Origin: CAVXTT01 sp963764685 | Lineage (GTDB): Bacteria; Bacteroidota; Ignavibacteria; Ignavibacteriales; Ignavibacteriaceae | Length of the DNA stretch: 64,000 bases | Direction of reading: 5' to 3' | NCBI GenBank assembly: GCA_963764685.1 | Contig: CAVXTT010000021.1 | Coordinates: forward strand, 186,001-250,000 | Shown: one piece after another, positions 28,798-38,398 of the stretch | Layout: each line of letters opens with the position of its first letter | How positions within the stretch are numbered: position 1 is the first letter of the stretch | Notes under the pieces: model-generated | The model's database searches: none | The model's input: the letters and a program-made list of their open reading frames with translations, nothing else | Told to the model about the DNA's origin: nothing | Program-made: the position numbers and the translations under genes

Positions 28798-30096
28798 TTA
28801 AATAAATAACAATTGTATTAATATAAATACCGGCAGCAATACTATTAATGAGAACTTATACATATAACTAAAAAAGTGAGGCATCTTAATGTTATTTTCC
28901 TCTGCAACAGCTTTTACCATAAAATTAGGACCATTGCCTATATAAGTCATTGATCCGAAAAATACTGCACCTGTACATATTGCTTTTAATAATAGCTCGG
29001 GTATTCCAGCTACCAGGGTTCCTGACTGCACTCCCAGTCCGTACGCAAGTGAATGAAATGTAACGGCCGTTGGTGTATTATCAAGAAAGCTGCTAAGCAT
29101 ACCGGAATAATAATAAAACTGGGTGGGGAGAGTTACTCCCAGATGTTTTGCATTGGTTTCAAGATACAGAAGGCAGGGAACCATTGTTATAAATATGCCG
29201 AGGAATAAATAAGCCACTTCTTTAATGGGTTCCCAGGTAAAATTATTGGATACCCTTAAAAGCCTGGTAGTAAATCCAAGGGATAGCACAGCCATTAAAA
29301 TTATTGCCGCTTCCCTGATAAACCGGTAATAGTGGTTTGTCTGAATAAGCGGAAGGTACTGCTCGTTAAGAAATGCTACCGAAAGAACAACACCAGCCAG
29401 CCATAGAAAATTAAGATTACCCTGTATCCTTATTGGTTTTCTGAATTCAATATCACGGATTATATCTTCAGGTGCTTCCTTTTTATAAAAGTGAGAATCA
29501 ACAATAAAATAGATAATGAGAAGTATACTATTTGCAGTAAGCCACTCCGGAAACAGCTTAAAGAACCATCCGAACTCTGCACCTCTTAGATACATCATAA
29601 ATAATGGAGGATCACCAAGCGGAGTAAGCAGTCCGCCGCAATTGGCTATTATTCCTATAAAGAAAAGGATTGTGTGTATCTTGAATTTCCTCTCCTTATT
29701 AGTCTGGATTACCGGTCGTATTAAAAGCATTGCTGCCCCCGTGGTGCCCATAAATGAAGCAAACACCGCACCGATAGCTAAAAATATTGTATTGATCAGC
29801 GGCCTGGCTTCGATATCTCCCGTCAGATAAATTCCACCGGTAATTGTAAATAATGATCCCAGCAGAATGATAAATGGTATATAGTCAAATACCATAGTTT
29901 CAAATAATCTTTCGTTCAGATCATTTGCCAGCAGATAAATGATAACCGGCAAGCTGAGAATAATTGCAACTATCAGCTTGTTTTTATTCTTCTCCCAGAT
30001 GTGGTTCCAGAATAAAGGGAACAGCGCTATTGAAAGCAGCATTAATATAAAAGGGAGAAGAGCTAGGATAGGAATATTAAGCAAGTTGTCTTCCAT
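28798..30096 (-). CDS. Na+/H+ antiporter-like membrane protein (NhaD/CitMHS-like)
   Basis: 432 residues with about 11-12 hydrophobic segments. The pattern resembles bacterial sodium:proton antiporters of the ion transporter superfamily (CitMHS_2/NhaD-like): MGTTGAAMLLIRPVIQTNKE, ANCGGLLTPLGDPPLFMMYL, and a symmetric second half with SFLDNTPTAVTFHSLA and FFGSMTYIGNGPNFMVKAVA. The two helix-break motifs (TPLGDPP and TYIGNGPN) are typical of this fold. Ion specificity is inferred. ATG at 30096; the upstream gap to proS carries two large repeat units. Confidence 0.85.
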   Translation of the reverse strand: MEDNLLNIPILALLPFILMLLSIALFPLFWNHIWEKNKNKLIVAIILSLPVIIYLLANDLNERLFETMVFDYIPFIILLGSLFTITGGIYLTGDIEARPLINTIFLAIGAVFASFMGTTGAAMLLIRPVIQTNKERKFKIHTILFFIGIIANCGGLLTPLGDPPLFMMYLRGAEFGWFFKLFPEWLTANSILLIIYFIVDSHFYKKEAPEDIIRDIEFRKPIRIQGNLNFLWLAGVVLSVAFLNEQYLPLIQTNHYYRFIREAAIILMAVLSLGFTTRLLRVSNNFTWEPIKEVAYLFLGIFITMVPCLLYLETNAKHLGVTLPTQFYYYSGMLSSFLDNTPTAVTFHSLAYGLGVQSGTLVAGIPELLLKAICTGAVFFGSMTYIGNGPNFMVKAVAEENNIKMPHFFSYMYKFSLIVLLPVFILIQLLFI

Positions 30097-30187
30097 AACA
30101 ATTAAAAAGAAATTAATTGACCAGAAAACTTATGCAAAGTAATGCAGATTACAAAAGTTGAGAAATGAAAACGTACAGGTATCAACG

Positions 30188-30545
30188 GAACTCATCCCCT
30201 ACCCCTTCTCTCCCATAGGGATCCCTTCGGGATTGGGAAGAGAAGGGGACGAAGGGAAAAGACAAGATTGCCAATGTTATGTCTCAGGCTCCAGGAAAGT
30301 CCTTCTCTTTTTCAAGAGAAGGATTTAGGATGAGTTCGGTTTAATGGGTGAACACGATTTAGTGTTTTGCTAAAGTTGCGACCCCCTGGGAACTCATCCC
30401 CTACCCCTTCTCTCCCAATGGGATCCCTGCGGGATTAGAAAGAGAAGGGGACGAAGGGAAAAGACAAGATTGCCAATGTTATGTCTCAGGCTCCAATAAA
30501 GTCCTTCTCTTTTTCAAGAGAAGGATTTAGGATGAGTTCAGTGTT
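30188..30545. repeat. Two tandem units of a GAACTCATCC...GGATGAGTTC repeat
   Basis: Unit 1 (about 30188-30340) and unit 2 (about 30390-30541) each start GGAACTCATCCCCTACCCCT and end AGGATTTAGGATGAGTTC, so unit ends are inverted copies. Inside each are hairpins (CCCCTTCTCT/AGAGAAGGGG types and CCTTCTCTTTTTCAAGAGAAGG) and a conserved core aagattgccaatgttatgtc. They are separated by a 45-nt linker with gatttagtgttttgctaaag. The same units occur inverted at 44148-44807. It fills most of the 568-bp gap between the divergent antiporter and proS genes. Confidence 0.88.
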
Positions 30546-30664
30546 ATATGAAAGAGGGACTTAAAATTAGGCATATGCATCTGATGCAGGAAATCTTTAT
30601 TTTTATCAACTATTTTAGACAAATTGAATTTTCCTCAAACTAAGAACCAAGAACTAAGAACAAT

Positions 30665-32359
30665 ATGAGACAATCCAGATATTTTATACCGACATTAAAA
30701 GAAATTCCTAACGATGCAGTTGTAACCAGTCATATCCTGATGCTCAGGGCAGGAATGATTAGAATGGTCGGCGCAGGTATTTATTCTTTCCTTCCATTGG
30801 GTTACAGGGTTGTCAAAAAGGCAGTAGAAATTATAAGGGAAGAAATGGATGCCATCGGGGGACAGGAGTTCCATCTGCCTGCTCTTAATCCTAAGGAAAT
30901 ATGGGAAGAGACAGGACGAGTGGAAGCTTTCGGTGATACGATGTTCCACATAAAGAACCGGGATTATGTACTTGCACCTACGCACGAAGAGATTATGACA
31001 TTTCACGCGAAGAATGTACTTAAGTCATATAAAGATCTTCCCCAGATATGGTACCAGATCCAGACAAAGTTTAGAAATGAAGCCAGACCAAGAAGCGGAG
31101 TCATAAGAGGAAGACAATTTCTAATGAAGGACTCTTACTCTTTTGATAAAAGCTGGGAGGATCTGGATAAATCATATAACCAGCACGATGAAGCATACCA
31201 TAATATATTCGACAGGTGCAAGCTGAAATATGTTGTGGTAGGCGCATCAAGCGGGGCTATGGGAGGCACCGGCTCGGAGGAATTTATGGTTAAATCCGAT
31301 GCCGGGGAAGATACAGTTGCTTACTGTGAAAACTGCAGTTATGCTGCCAATGTTGAAGTTGCAGCATCGGTTATAGAACCGAAAAAAAGAGATGATGCAG
31401 GGAAGGAACCATTTAAGATCTCTACCCCGAATGTTAAATCGATTGATGAGCTTTGCGCATTTCTGAAGATTGATGAAACACAATGTGCAAAATCAAGAGT
31501 ATATATCCATAACGGCTTTCCTGTACTTGTTCTTATGCTCGGGAATGATGAAGTAAATGAGACAAAGCTTGAAAAAGCACTTGAAGGAACAGTTCGTCCT
31601 GCTCACCCTGAAGAGCTGAAGGAATTAACAGGTGCTGATGCAGGTTCCATAGGTCCTATCGGGTTCAAAGGAAGAATCGTTGCAGATAATCGTCTGAAAG
31701 ATGCAAACAACTTATACAGCGGCGCAAATGAAAATGACTTTCATACCGGCGGTATAGATCTGATAAGAGATACAGTAGATATACGCTATTTCGATTTAAG
31801 ATCTGTTGCAAAAGGTGAAGGATGTCCTGTATGCAATTCTCCTCTTGATGTTTTCAGTGCAATTGAACTTGGACATATTTTCAAGCTCGGAACCAAGTAT
31901 TCCACTGCAACAAGCGCAAACTTCCTTGATGAGAACGGTGGTGCCCACCCTTTGATTATGGGAAGCTACGGCATAGGGGTTGAGCGTATTATTGCCTGCT
32001 ATATAGAACAGCATTCTGATGATAAAGGGCTCGTATGGGATAAGGTACTTGCACCGTTTGATGTTCATCTGCTTGCTCTTAATCTTAAAAAAACAGAAGT
32101 AGCAGAAACAGCCGATAGGCTGCACGCTTTACTAATGAAAGAAGGATTCGATGTTCTTTACGATGACAGGCTTGATGCCCAGGCGGGTGTAAAGTTTAAC
32201 GACGCTGACCTGATCGGATTACCTTTACAGGTAATTGTAGGGGAGAAGAAGCTGAAGGATAAAATGGTAGAGGTTAAGATACGCAGGACAGGTGAGCGGC
32301 TTGATATTAGTCTTGACGACCTTGTAAATAAATTAAATCACTTATATAGTAAAACTTAG
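30665..32359 (+). CDS. proS: Prolyl-tRNA synthetase, bacterial type with editing domain
   Basis: Class IIa aminoacyl-tRNA synthetase charging tRNA-Pro. 564 residues, intact. Catalytic core: MIRMVGAGIYSFLPLGYRVV, motif 2 FRNEARPRSGVIRGRQFLMK, motif 3 region MGSYGIGVERIIACYIEQHS. The YbaK-like INS editing domain sits between motifs 2 and 3 (about residues 225-405). The C-terminal anticodon-binding domain includes LAPFDVHLLALNLKK and LPLQVIVGEKKLKD. This is the bacterial long form, not the archaeal/eukaryotic ProRS. ATG at 30665, directly after an AT-rich leader. Confidence 0.96.
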   Translation: MRQSRYFIPTLKEIPNDAVVTSHILMLRAGMIRMVGAGIYSFLPLGYRVVKKAVEIIREEMDAIGGQEFHLPALNPKEIWEETGRVEAFGDTMFHIKNRDYVLAPTHEEIMTFHAKNVLKSYKDLPQIWYQIQTKFRNEARPRSGVIRGRQFLMKDSYSFDKSWEDLDKSYNQHDEAYHNIFDRCKLKYVVVGASSGAMGGTGSEEFMVKSDAGEDTVAYCENCSYAANVEVAASVIEPKKRDDAGKEPFKISTPNVKSIDELCAFLKIDETQCAKSRVYIHNGFPVLVLMLGNDEVNETKLEKALEGTVRPAHPEELKELTGADAGSIGPIGFKGRIVADNRLKDANNLYSGANENDFHTGGIDLIRDTVDIRYFDLRSVAKGEGCPVCNSPLDVFSAIELGHIFKLGTKYSTATSANFLDENGGAHPLIMGSYGIGVERIIACYIEQHSDDKGLVWDKVLAPFDVHLLALNLKKTEVAETADRLHALLMKEGFDVLYDDRLDAQAGVKFNDADLIGLPLQVIVGEKKLKDKMVEVKIRRTGERLDISLDDLVNKLNHLYSKT

Positions 32360-32416
32360 GTTTTTATAAATAAGCGGATTGTTTTTCATAACTCTTATAT
32401 TAATTTAGAGAGAGTT

Positions 32417-34300
32417 ATGAAAAGATATTTATTCATATTTCCTTTCATACTGATTGCTCCCATTCTATACAGCCAATCTATTAGCATAAGCGACGATTTC
32501 GAAGGGGGTAATATAGACGTCATTTCTATTAACAATTCAGATAATACAATTTTAGTCGCTCCCGCTCTAAGACCCGGTGATACTAAAGCATCTCATTTTT
32601 ACTTTAAGGTAAAAGGATATTCAAGGTCCCGCCCGTTTTATATCCGGCTGTATACATCCGAAGCATATTATGCACCAGTGCTTGCCGGTTACAGTTACGA
32701 CAATACCAATTGGGAAAGAGTATCTGCAGTAAATTATCCCGGGTATAAAGTGTATACCCTTTCACCCGGGAGTGACTCATTGTTCTTTTCGATTGGATAT
32801 CCTTATACCTGGACAGATATGATCAGTCATATAAACTCACATTCAGGGAATCCCTGCCTGGATATCCAGGATCTTTGTCTAAGTGAACAAGGAAGGACAG
32901 TAAAGCTGCTTAAAGTAACAGATCCATCATTTGCTGATTCTGTTAAATCACTTATCTGGATTATAGCCAGGCAGCATGCGTTTGAAAGTCATTCCAATTA
33001 TGTTATTGAAGGATTGATTGATGAGATCCTTTCTGAGAATGAAACGGCAGCAAGACTGAGAGCACAGAGTATAACTTATATTATCCCTGTTATGGATGTG
33101 GATAACATATATAACGGCGGAACCGGGAAAGATCAGAATCCAGTAGATTTTAACCGTGACTGGGATTCCCCAAGTTACTGGAACGCAGTAAATGCGGCTA
33201 AGAATAAAATAGCGGAGACGGTGCAGCAGAATAAACTTGAGGTATTTATAGATAGTCATGATCCATTTCCTGGAGACGATAATGTAGCTTCAAGATTATT
33301 TCTATATGCATTACACGATACAGGAACAGCTTCCTGCAATGTAAATTACTTCAGGGATCTTTTTGAAGATGAAGGAGGATATCCACTCGACCGTCAGGAA
33401 CTTTATCCTACAATCGGGCAAACTGCAAACAGGTATGCTGATTCTCTCTATTATCCGGGTCTCTGTTTTTCAATTGAGACCGGCTGGGTATACCGTACCG
33501 ATGATGTTTTGTGGGATATTGCTAAATATAAAAATAACGGTAGGGTCCTTCTCCAATCCATAAGTAATTACATAAATAATATCCCTTCACCGGGAGATAT
33601 AATCATAGATAACCGGGATTCCTCATCGGTTAGTTATGCGGGTGATTGGATCTCCAGCAGTTATGTAGCAGGATATTACGGGGAAGATTATGTTCACGAC
33701 AATAATGAAGGGAAGGGATTAAAATCTGTTGAATTTAATCCCGGCAGTATAAACGGAGTTTATGAAGTATTTCTCCGCTGGACATCAGCAGCCGGCAGAG
33801 CGGTGAATGTACCAATTAAAATTTATCACAGTGATGGAATAACCGAGTGTACGGTTAACCAGGAGAAGAGGGGTGCAGGGTGGAATTCTCTTGGTATCTA
33901 TAACTTCAGTGAAGGAAGCTTATCAAATATAAAAATTGAAACCACAGGTACCGGCGGTTATGTTATTGCCGATGCTGTGAGATTAAGCAGTAGACCCGGA
34001 CTGTTAGATATAAGTGACAGCATTACAGATGTAAAAGAATTGATACTCTTTCAGAATTATCCCAATCCCTTTAATCCTGCGACAACTATAAGCTATATTA
34101 TACCGGAAGAGGGAAACAAAACTACCTTAAAACTTTTTGATATTCTGGGAAGTGAAGCTGCTATACTGATCAATAAAGAACAGTCTGCCGGAATGTATGA
34201 ATTTAATTTTGATCTTAGCTATCTGCCCGGAGGAGTTTATTTCTACCGCCTGAACAGTGGTAAATATTCAGTGGTTAAAAAGATGCTGCTCCTGAAATAG
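32417..34300 (+). CDS. Secreted M14-family zinc carboxypeptidase with golvesin-like and T9SS domains
   Basis: 627 residues. Signal peptide (MKRYLFIFPFILIAPILYSQ). An N-terminal beta domain like that preceding cytosolic-carboxypeptidase-type M14 enzymes, then the peptidase: zinc ligands His and Glu in ARQHAFESHSNYVIEG (about residue 190), PVMDVDNIYNGGTGKDQNPV, DFNRDW, the third ligand in FIDSHDP, and the probable catalytic Glu in FSIETGW. Next a golvesin/xanthan-lyase-type beta domain (about 390-530, IIDNRDSSSVSYAGDW) and a T9SS tail with LFQNYPNPFNPATTIS ending KKMLLLK. Probably a surface or extracellular peptidase. It converges on the kinase gene with a 3-nt gap. Confidence 0.88.
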   Translation: MKRYLFIFPFILIAPILYSQSISISDDFEGGNIDVISINNSDNTILVAPALRPGDTKASHFYFKVKGYSRSRPFYIRLYTSEAYYAPVLAGYSYDNTNWERVSAVNYPGYKVYTLSPGSDSLFFSIGYPYTWTDMISHINSHSGNPCLDIQDLCLSEQGRTVKLLKVTDPSFADSVKSLIWIIARQHAFESHSNYVIEGLIDEILSENETAARLRAQSITYIIPVMDVDNIYNGGTGKDQNPVDFNRDWDSPSYWNAVNAAKNKIAETVQQNKLEVFIDSHDPFPGDDNVASRLFLYALHDTGTASCNVNYFRDLFEDEGGYPLDRQELYPTIGQTANRYADSLYYPGLCFSIETGWVYRTDDVLWDIAKYKNNGRVLLQSISNYINNIPSPGDIIIDNRDSSSVSYAGDWISSSYVAGYYGEDYVHDNNEGKGLKSVEFNPGSINGVYEVFLRWTSAAGRAVNVPIKIYHSDGITECTVNQEKRGAGWNSLGIYNFSEGSLSNIKIETTGTGGYVIADAVRLSSRPGLLDISDSITDVKELILFQNYPNPFNPATTISYIIPEEGNKTTLKLFDILGSEAAILINKEQSAGMYEFNFDLSYLPGGVYFYRLNSGKYSVVKKMLLLK

Positions 34301-34303
34301 AAA

Positions 34304-35797
34304 TTAAGTCCGGGGTATAATTATCTTTACTTTTGTTCCTTTACAATCAACGAGCTCTATTTTTCCCTCCAGCTGTTGAACAAGAGTATGAATCAGCTGA
34401 AGTCCTAGTGTACCCGGATTATAAAAATCCATATCTCCAGGAAAACCTGAACCGTTATCACTTACGATCAGTTCCAGTTCCTTATCTCCCGGTTTTAATG
34501 AAATGAATATTTCATTACTATTATTGTAGGACTTAAAGGCATGTTTTAATGCATTTGTCACAAGCTCATTCATTATTAGCCCCAAAGGAATTGCTGCTTC
34601 AATAGTCAAGGAAACATCTTCTTTTGGAAATTCCATTCTTACTTTACAATTCGTGATCTGGTAGCTGCTGCTGAGCGATGGGATCAGCTCCTCAAGATAA
34701 GCGGGAATACTTATTGATGAGAAGGATTTTGATTCATACAACTTCTGATGAATTATAGCCATTGAACTTACCCTGTTACGGCACTCGTTCAGTATTTCAA
34801 CTAAAGCATTGTCTTTTATAGCATTTGATTGAAGGGCAAGCAGACTGGAGATGATCTGGAGGTTATTTTTTACCCTGTGATGTATTTCTTTCAGCAGAAT
34901 GGTCTTCTCCTTAAGTGAAGTGTTAAGACGTTCTTCCGCTGTAATATGTTTTGTAATATTAGTCAGGTTTATGACGTATCCCAGAATACGGTCCTGGTAT
35001 CCGTTTAACTGCCCCATATTAATTAAAAGATGAATCTTCCCTTCATCCTTGCTTAAAATAGCAGCTTCAGTTTCCGCATGATTTCTTGTAATAGACCTGA
35101 TTGAAATCTGCTTATCGTTTTTATCAATGAGCGGAAACACATTATCAAAATCATTAAAGAGGACAGGTTCTCCCGCCAGTGCTTCGGCAGCCATATTTGC
35201 CCTGATTATTTTCATATTTTCATCACAAACTACAATTGCCTCTCCTGCCTGATCAAGTATTGATCTGGCAAGTTTTTCAGACCTGATTAATTCTTCACTT
35301 TTTTTCTTTTCTGTAAGGTCGGTAGCAATTGCGCATAGAACAGGGTCGATGCCTTCAATTTTAAGAAATGTTGTTGACAGGTATAATGGAATCAGGGAAC
35401 GGTCGGTGCGAATAAAATTTATCTCCTCTTTGGCAGGAACTCCGCGCATCAAAAGAGAATTTAGTTTGTTCCTGTCCTGTGGATCAGAATAATCTGCAAA
35501 GCGTGTTCCAATCATTTTTTCAAGGGGCAGCTTGAGCAGTTCTGCAAATGCCAGGTTGCAGTAAAGTATCATTCCATCCCGTGAAACTGTAACAGCTCCT
35601 TCAGTCATCTGCTCAAGAAAAATCCGGTAGGGACGGTCGGCTCCCTGTAAAGTAAATATCTGGTCACCCGATGCAGTGGATATTACAAATGCATCGATCT
35701 TATCGAATTTGATGGCTTCAACCATCTGTTCCGATTCTATCAGTTTATTTTCAAGATCCTCAATTCTATGAATCAGGTCCTGTTTAGTGTTTTTCAT
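34304..35797 (-). CDS. PAS-domain sensor histidine kinase (HisKA_2/LytS-type) of the kai operon
   Basis: 497 residues, soluble. An N-terminal coiled coil (1-40), then PAS domains (about 65-165 with MTEGAVTVSRDGMILYCNLA, and about 180-290 with ILDQAGEAIVVCDENMKI), then HisKA_2 with the phospho-His in EIHHRVKNNLQIISSLLALQ and HATPase_c with LIMNELVTNALKHAFKS and VSDNGSGFP. No TM segments, so it senses something in the cytosol. Its start overlaps the second kaiB by 4 nt, making it the last gene of kaiC-kaiB-kaiB-kinase. Inference: output or input kinase of a Kai timing module. No response regulator is adjacent. Confidence 0.92.
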   Translation of the reverse strand: MKNTKQDLIHRIEDLENKLIESEQMVEAIKFDKIDAFVISTASGDQIFTLQGADRPYRIFLEQMTEGAVTVSRDGMILYCNLAFAELLKLPLEKMIGTRFADYSDPQDRNKLNSLLMRGVPAKEEINFIRTDRSLIPLYLSTTFLKIEGIDPVLCAIATDLTEKKKSEELIRSEKLARSILDQAGEAIVVCDENMKIIRANMAAEALAGEPVLFNDFDNVFPLIDKNDKQISIRSITRNHAETEAAILSKDEGKIHLLINMGQLNGYQDRILGYVINLTNITKHITAEERLNTSLKEKTILLKEIHHRVKNNLQIISSLLALQSNAIKDNALVEILNECRNRVSSMAIIHQKLYESKSFSSISIPAYLEELIPSLSSSYQITNCKVRMEFPKEDVSLTIEAAIPLGLIMNELVTNALKHAFKSYNNSNEIFISLKPGDKELELIVSDNGSGFPGDMDFYNPGTLGLQLIHTLVQQLEGKIELVDCKGTKVKIIIPRT

Positions 35798-36150
35798 GCA
35801 TCAGATTTTGCTTGAAGATTTAATCCGAATAATACACGCTCAACGTCTGAAAGATTACCTATAAACTTTCTTAAAGGAAGTGGCAGCTTTTTAATCAGGG
35901 TAGGAGCGGCTATAATCTGTTCTCCCTGACTTAGCTGGGGCTGCTGGTAAATATCAATAATTTCAAGATCATACCTGCCTTCAAGATACTTATTACAAAT
36001 ATCCTTGATGTTTTGAATGGCTTTTACAGAATTGGGAGTTGTACCAGTGACATACAATTTAAGGACATATTTTTCCTTTTTCTGCTGTCTGCCTTTTTTT
36101 TCAATTTGCTTTATTACTTTGTCTGAAGTGACGAGGTTAACATTTTTCAT
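35794..36150 (-). CDS. kaiB: KaiB-like protein, second copy
   Basis: 118 residues of the thioredoxin-like KaiB family. The core is YVLKLYVTGTTPNSVKAIQN, IKDICNKYLEGRYDLEIIDI, YQQPQLSQGEQIIAAPTLIK and PLPLRKFIGNLSDVERVLFG. In cyanobacteria KaiB switches fold and binds KaiC to reset its phosphorylation state. A basic N-terminal extension of about 28 residues precedes the domain. ATGA overlaps on both sides, with kaiB copy 1 upstream and the histidine kinase downstream. Confidence 0.93.
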   Translation of the reverse strand: MKNVNLVTSDKVIKQIEKKGRQQKKEKYVLKLYVTGTTPNSVKAIQNIKDICNKYLEGRYDLEIIDIYQQPQLSQGEQIIAAPTLIKKLPLPLRKFIGNLSDVERVLFGLNLQAKSDA

Positions 36151-36488
36151 ACTTCAACCTGGTGTAAATCTAATCCAACCAGCACTCTTTCGCTGTTAGA
36201 CAGGTCTCCTATTATTTTTCTTACTGGCTGGGGAAGTTTCTTAACAAGAGTGGGTATGGCAAGTATCTGGTCTCCCTGTGCCAGCATTGGATTTTGTATA
36301 AGGTCTATTACTTCAATCTTATACTTCCCTTTCAGATGCGTTTCACAGATTTTCTTAAGGTTTGTAAATGCTGTAATTGATTTCGGGGTTTGACCTGCAA
36401 CATAAAGACGGAGTTCAAACAACTCCTGCTCCTCCCTTTTCCCTGGGGCTTTCTTCGTGTTATTCAGGAGTACATTTGTTTTTTTCAT
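36147..36488 (-). CDS. kaiB: KaiB-like protein, first copy
   Basis: 113 residues, KaiB family: FELRLYVAGQTPKSITAFTN, KKICETHLKGKYKIEVIDLI, QNPMLAQGDQILAIPTLVKK, PQPVRKIIGDLSNSERVLVG. It is clearly related to the following kaiB but differs in many positions, so the pair may have divided roles, as KaiB1/KaiB3 have in other bacteria. Its ATG overlaps the kaiC stop by 4 nt. The N-terminal extension is again Lys-rich and polar. Confidence 0.93.
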   Translation of the reverse strand: MKKTNVLLNNTKKAPGKREEQELFELRLYVAGQTPKSITAFTNLKKICETHLKGKYKIEVIDLIQNPMLAQGDQILAIPTLVKKLPQPVRKIIGDLSNSERVLVGLDLHQVEV

Positions 36489-38259
36489 CTGCCGTTTTCC
36501 TTATTCTTTTTAGATGACCGGGAGGAACCCTCCTGTCTCGAAGCTGCTTCCTCTTCTAACGTAGAGCACAAATACTGTTCATCGGAAAATCCCTGTTCGA
36601 ATTTTCTTTTCAACTCAAAGCTTTTAGCCTGGTAATCAGCCTTTAAGGCTTCAATCCTGGCCATGGTTATTTCTTCAAGCTTTTTCAGGCGCAGGGATAA
36701 AACTTCTTTCTCTTCCGATTTCTTTTTCTTTACCTGCCTGTTAATTTTTTCCCGAGCTTTCCTGGCAGAACCGAACAGCACACCTTCTTCCGAAACAAAT
36801 ACATCAACCAGCTTAATTCCTTTATCCGACAGAATGTATTCTCTTATCTGGTTTGAATGGGCCATACCACGCGACTTAAGGATATATAACGTACGGTTTC
36901 TCTCTCCATTAATTTCCAGACCTCTTAATAGTATCCAGGAATCTACAAGAGATGAAATACCAACATCTGTTTTCTCCAATGATATACCCGGTTCAGTCAG
37001 ACTGGAAAACATTGTTATAATAGCCTGGTGTTTTAGAAAATCAATAAGTCTTGTAAGCAGCGCGTTTGATTCATGTGTAGTAGAGACTGAAGTAAAATTG
37101 CTTATCGGATCAATTACAACAGCCGAAGGTTTAAATTCACTGGTAAGGTCCTGAATTAAGGCAAGATGCATTTCCAGACTATAATATGTAGGTCTCGTTA
37201 CATGGAACTTCAGCAGTCCCTTATCTTTCCACTGCTTCAGATTTATTCCTATTGATACCATATTCCTTATTATCTGATTCTCCGATTCTTCCAATGCAAT
37301 GAACAGAGCCTTCTCTCCTCTTGCGCATACGGAGTTAATGAAAGCAGACAACAGACTTGTCTTCCCTGTTCCTGCTGTCCCAGATATTAATATCGTTGAG
37401 CCTCTGTAGAACCCTTTATTATCGAACATTTCATCCAAAGAAGGAACCCCTGTAGTAACCCTTTCTTTCGACACACGATGATCTAAAGTAAGTGAGGAAA
37501 TAGGTATAATGGATATACCCTGTTCCTTAATAATAAAGGGATATTCATTAGTTCCATGGAAGGAACCTCTGTACTTTACAATCCGCAATCTTCTCGTTCC
37601 GTATTGATCGTTAATCCTGTGATCGAGAAGAATAACGCAATCGGAAACATATTCCTCCATCCCCTGTCTCGTTAAGGTATTATCTCCCTTCTCTGCTGTT
37701 ATTACTGCCGTTACGCCTTTGGTCTTAAGCCAACGGAATAACCTCCTTAATTCAGCCCTGAGGATTGCGTGATTGGATATTCCAGCGAACAGGGATTCAA
37801 TTGTATCAAGCACTATCCTTTTGGCGCCGATTGAATCAATTGCATATCCAAGTCTGATAAATAAACCTTCAAGATCAAATTCACCTGTTATTTCAATTTC
37901 ACTTTTCTCGACGTGGACATAATCGATCGAGAGCATTTTCTTGTTTATCAATCCTTAAGATCCATACCAAGCGAGGAAACATTAGCTATCAATTCTTCTC
38001 TTGATTCTTCAAAGGATATAAATACGCCGGGTTCGTTATATAAAGTTGCTCCCTTGTACAGAAATTCAACTCCGAATAAACTTTTACCGGAGCCTGCGCT
38101 GCCGCAGATAAGTGTCGGTCGTCCTTTAGGAAGTCCGCCGTATGTAATTTCATCAAGGCCTTTTATGCCTGTTAAGGTTTTAGGAAGATTCTGAGGGTTT
38201 AATGAATTATTTCTTTTCACTTTATTCATTTGGATTGATTCAGCAATAGTTGTAAGCAT
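36485..38259 (-). CDS. kaiC: KaiC-like double RecA ATPase/autokinase with long C-terminal coiled coil (one frameshift)
   Basis: About 591 residues. CI domain: Walker A ICGSAGSGKSLFG, catalytic Glu pair FISFEESREEL. After a one-base shift near 37950 it continues MLSIDYVHVEKSEIEITGEF and LRRLFRWLKTKGVTAVITAE. CII domain: Walker A ISGTAGTGKTSLL, IALEESENQI, and the phosphosite region KTDVGISSLVDSW, where cyanobacterial KaiC has TDSHIST; the Ser431/Thr432 pair is Ser-Ser here and Thr426 is kept. The last 100 or so residues are charged and helical (KARE KINRQVKKKKSEEKEV, then LKADYQAKSFELKRKFEQG), replacing the short KaiA-binding tail. No kaiA is present. First gene of a 4-gene operon with 4-nt overlaps throughout. 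Confidence 0.94.
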
Positions 38260-38348
38260 CGTATTCTTTTAAAAATAATTTAATAATTAAGGGGGGATAA
38301 ATCTCAGAGGGCAATCGATCGGATGATATGTCTCACAGCTATTAAAAA

Positions 38349-38374
38349 AGGCTTCCATTTTAACAGGAAGCCTT
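38349..38374 (-). terminator. Rho-independent terminator
   Basis: AAGGCTTCC and GGAAGCCTT pair with an 8-nt loop and, on the minus strand, run into TTTTTTAAT. It lies between kaiC (upstream, starts 38259) and the OPT gene end at 38399, so it terminates the OPT transcript and insulates the kai promoter. Confidence 0.9.
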
Positions 38375-38398
38375 GAATATTATTCTATTAACAGATGC

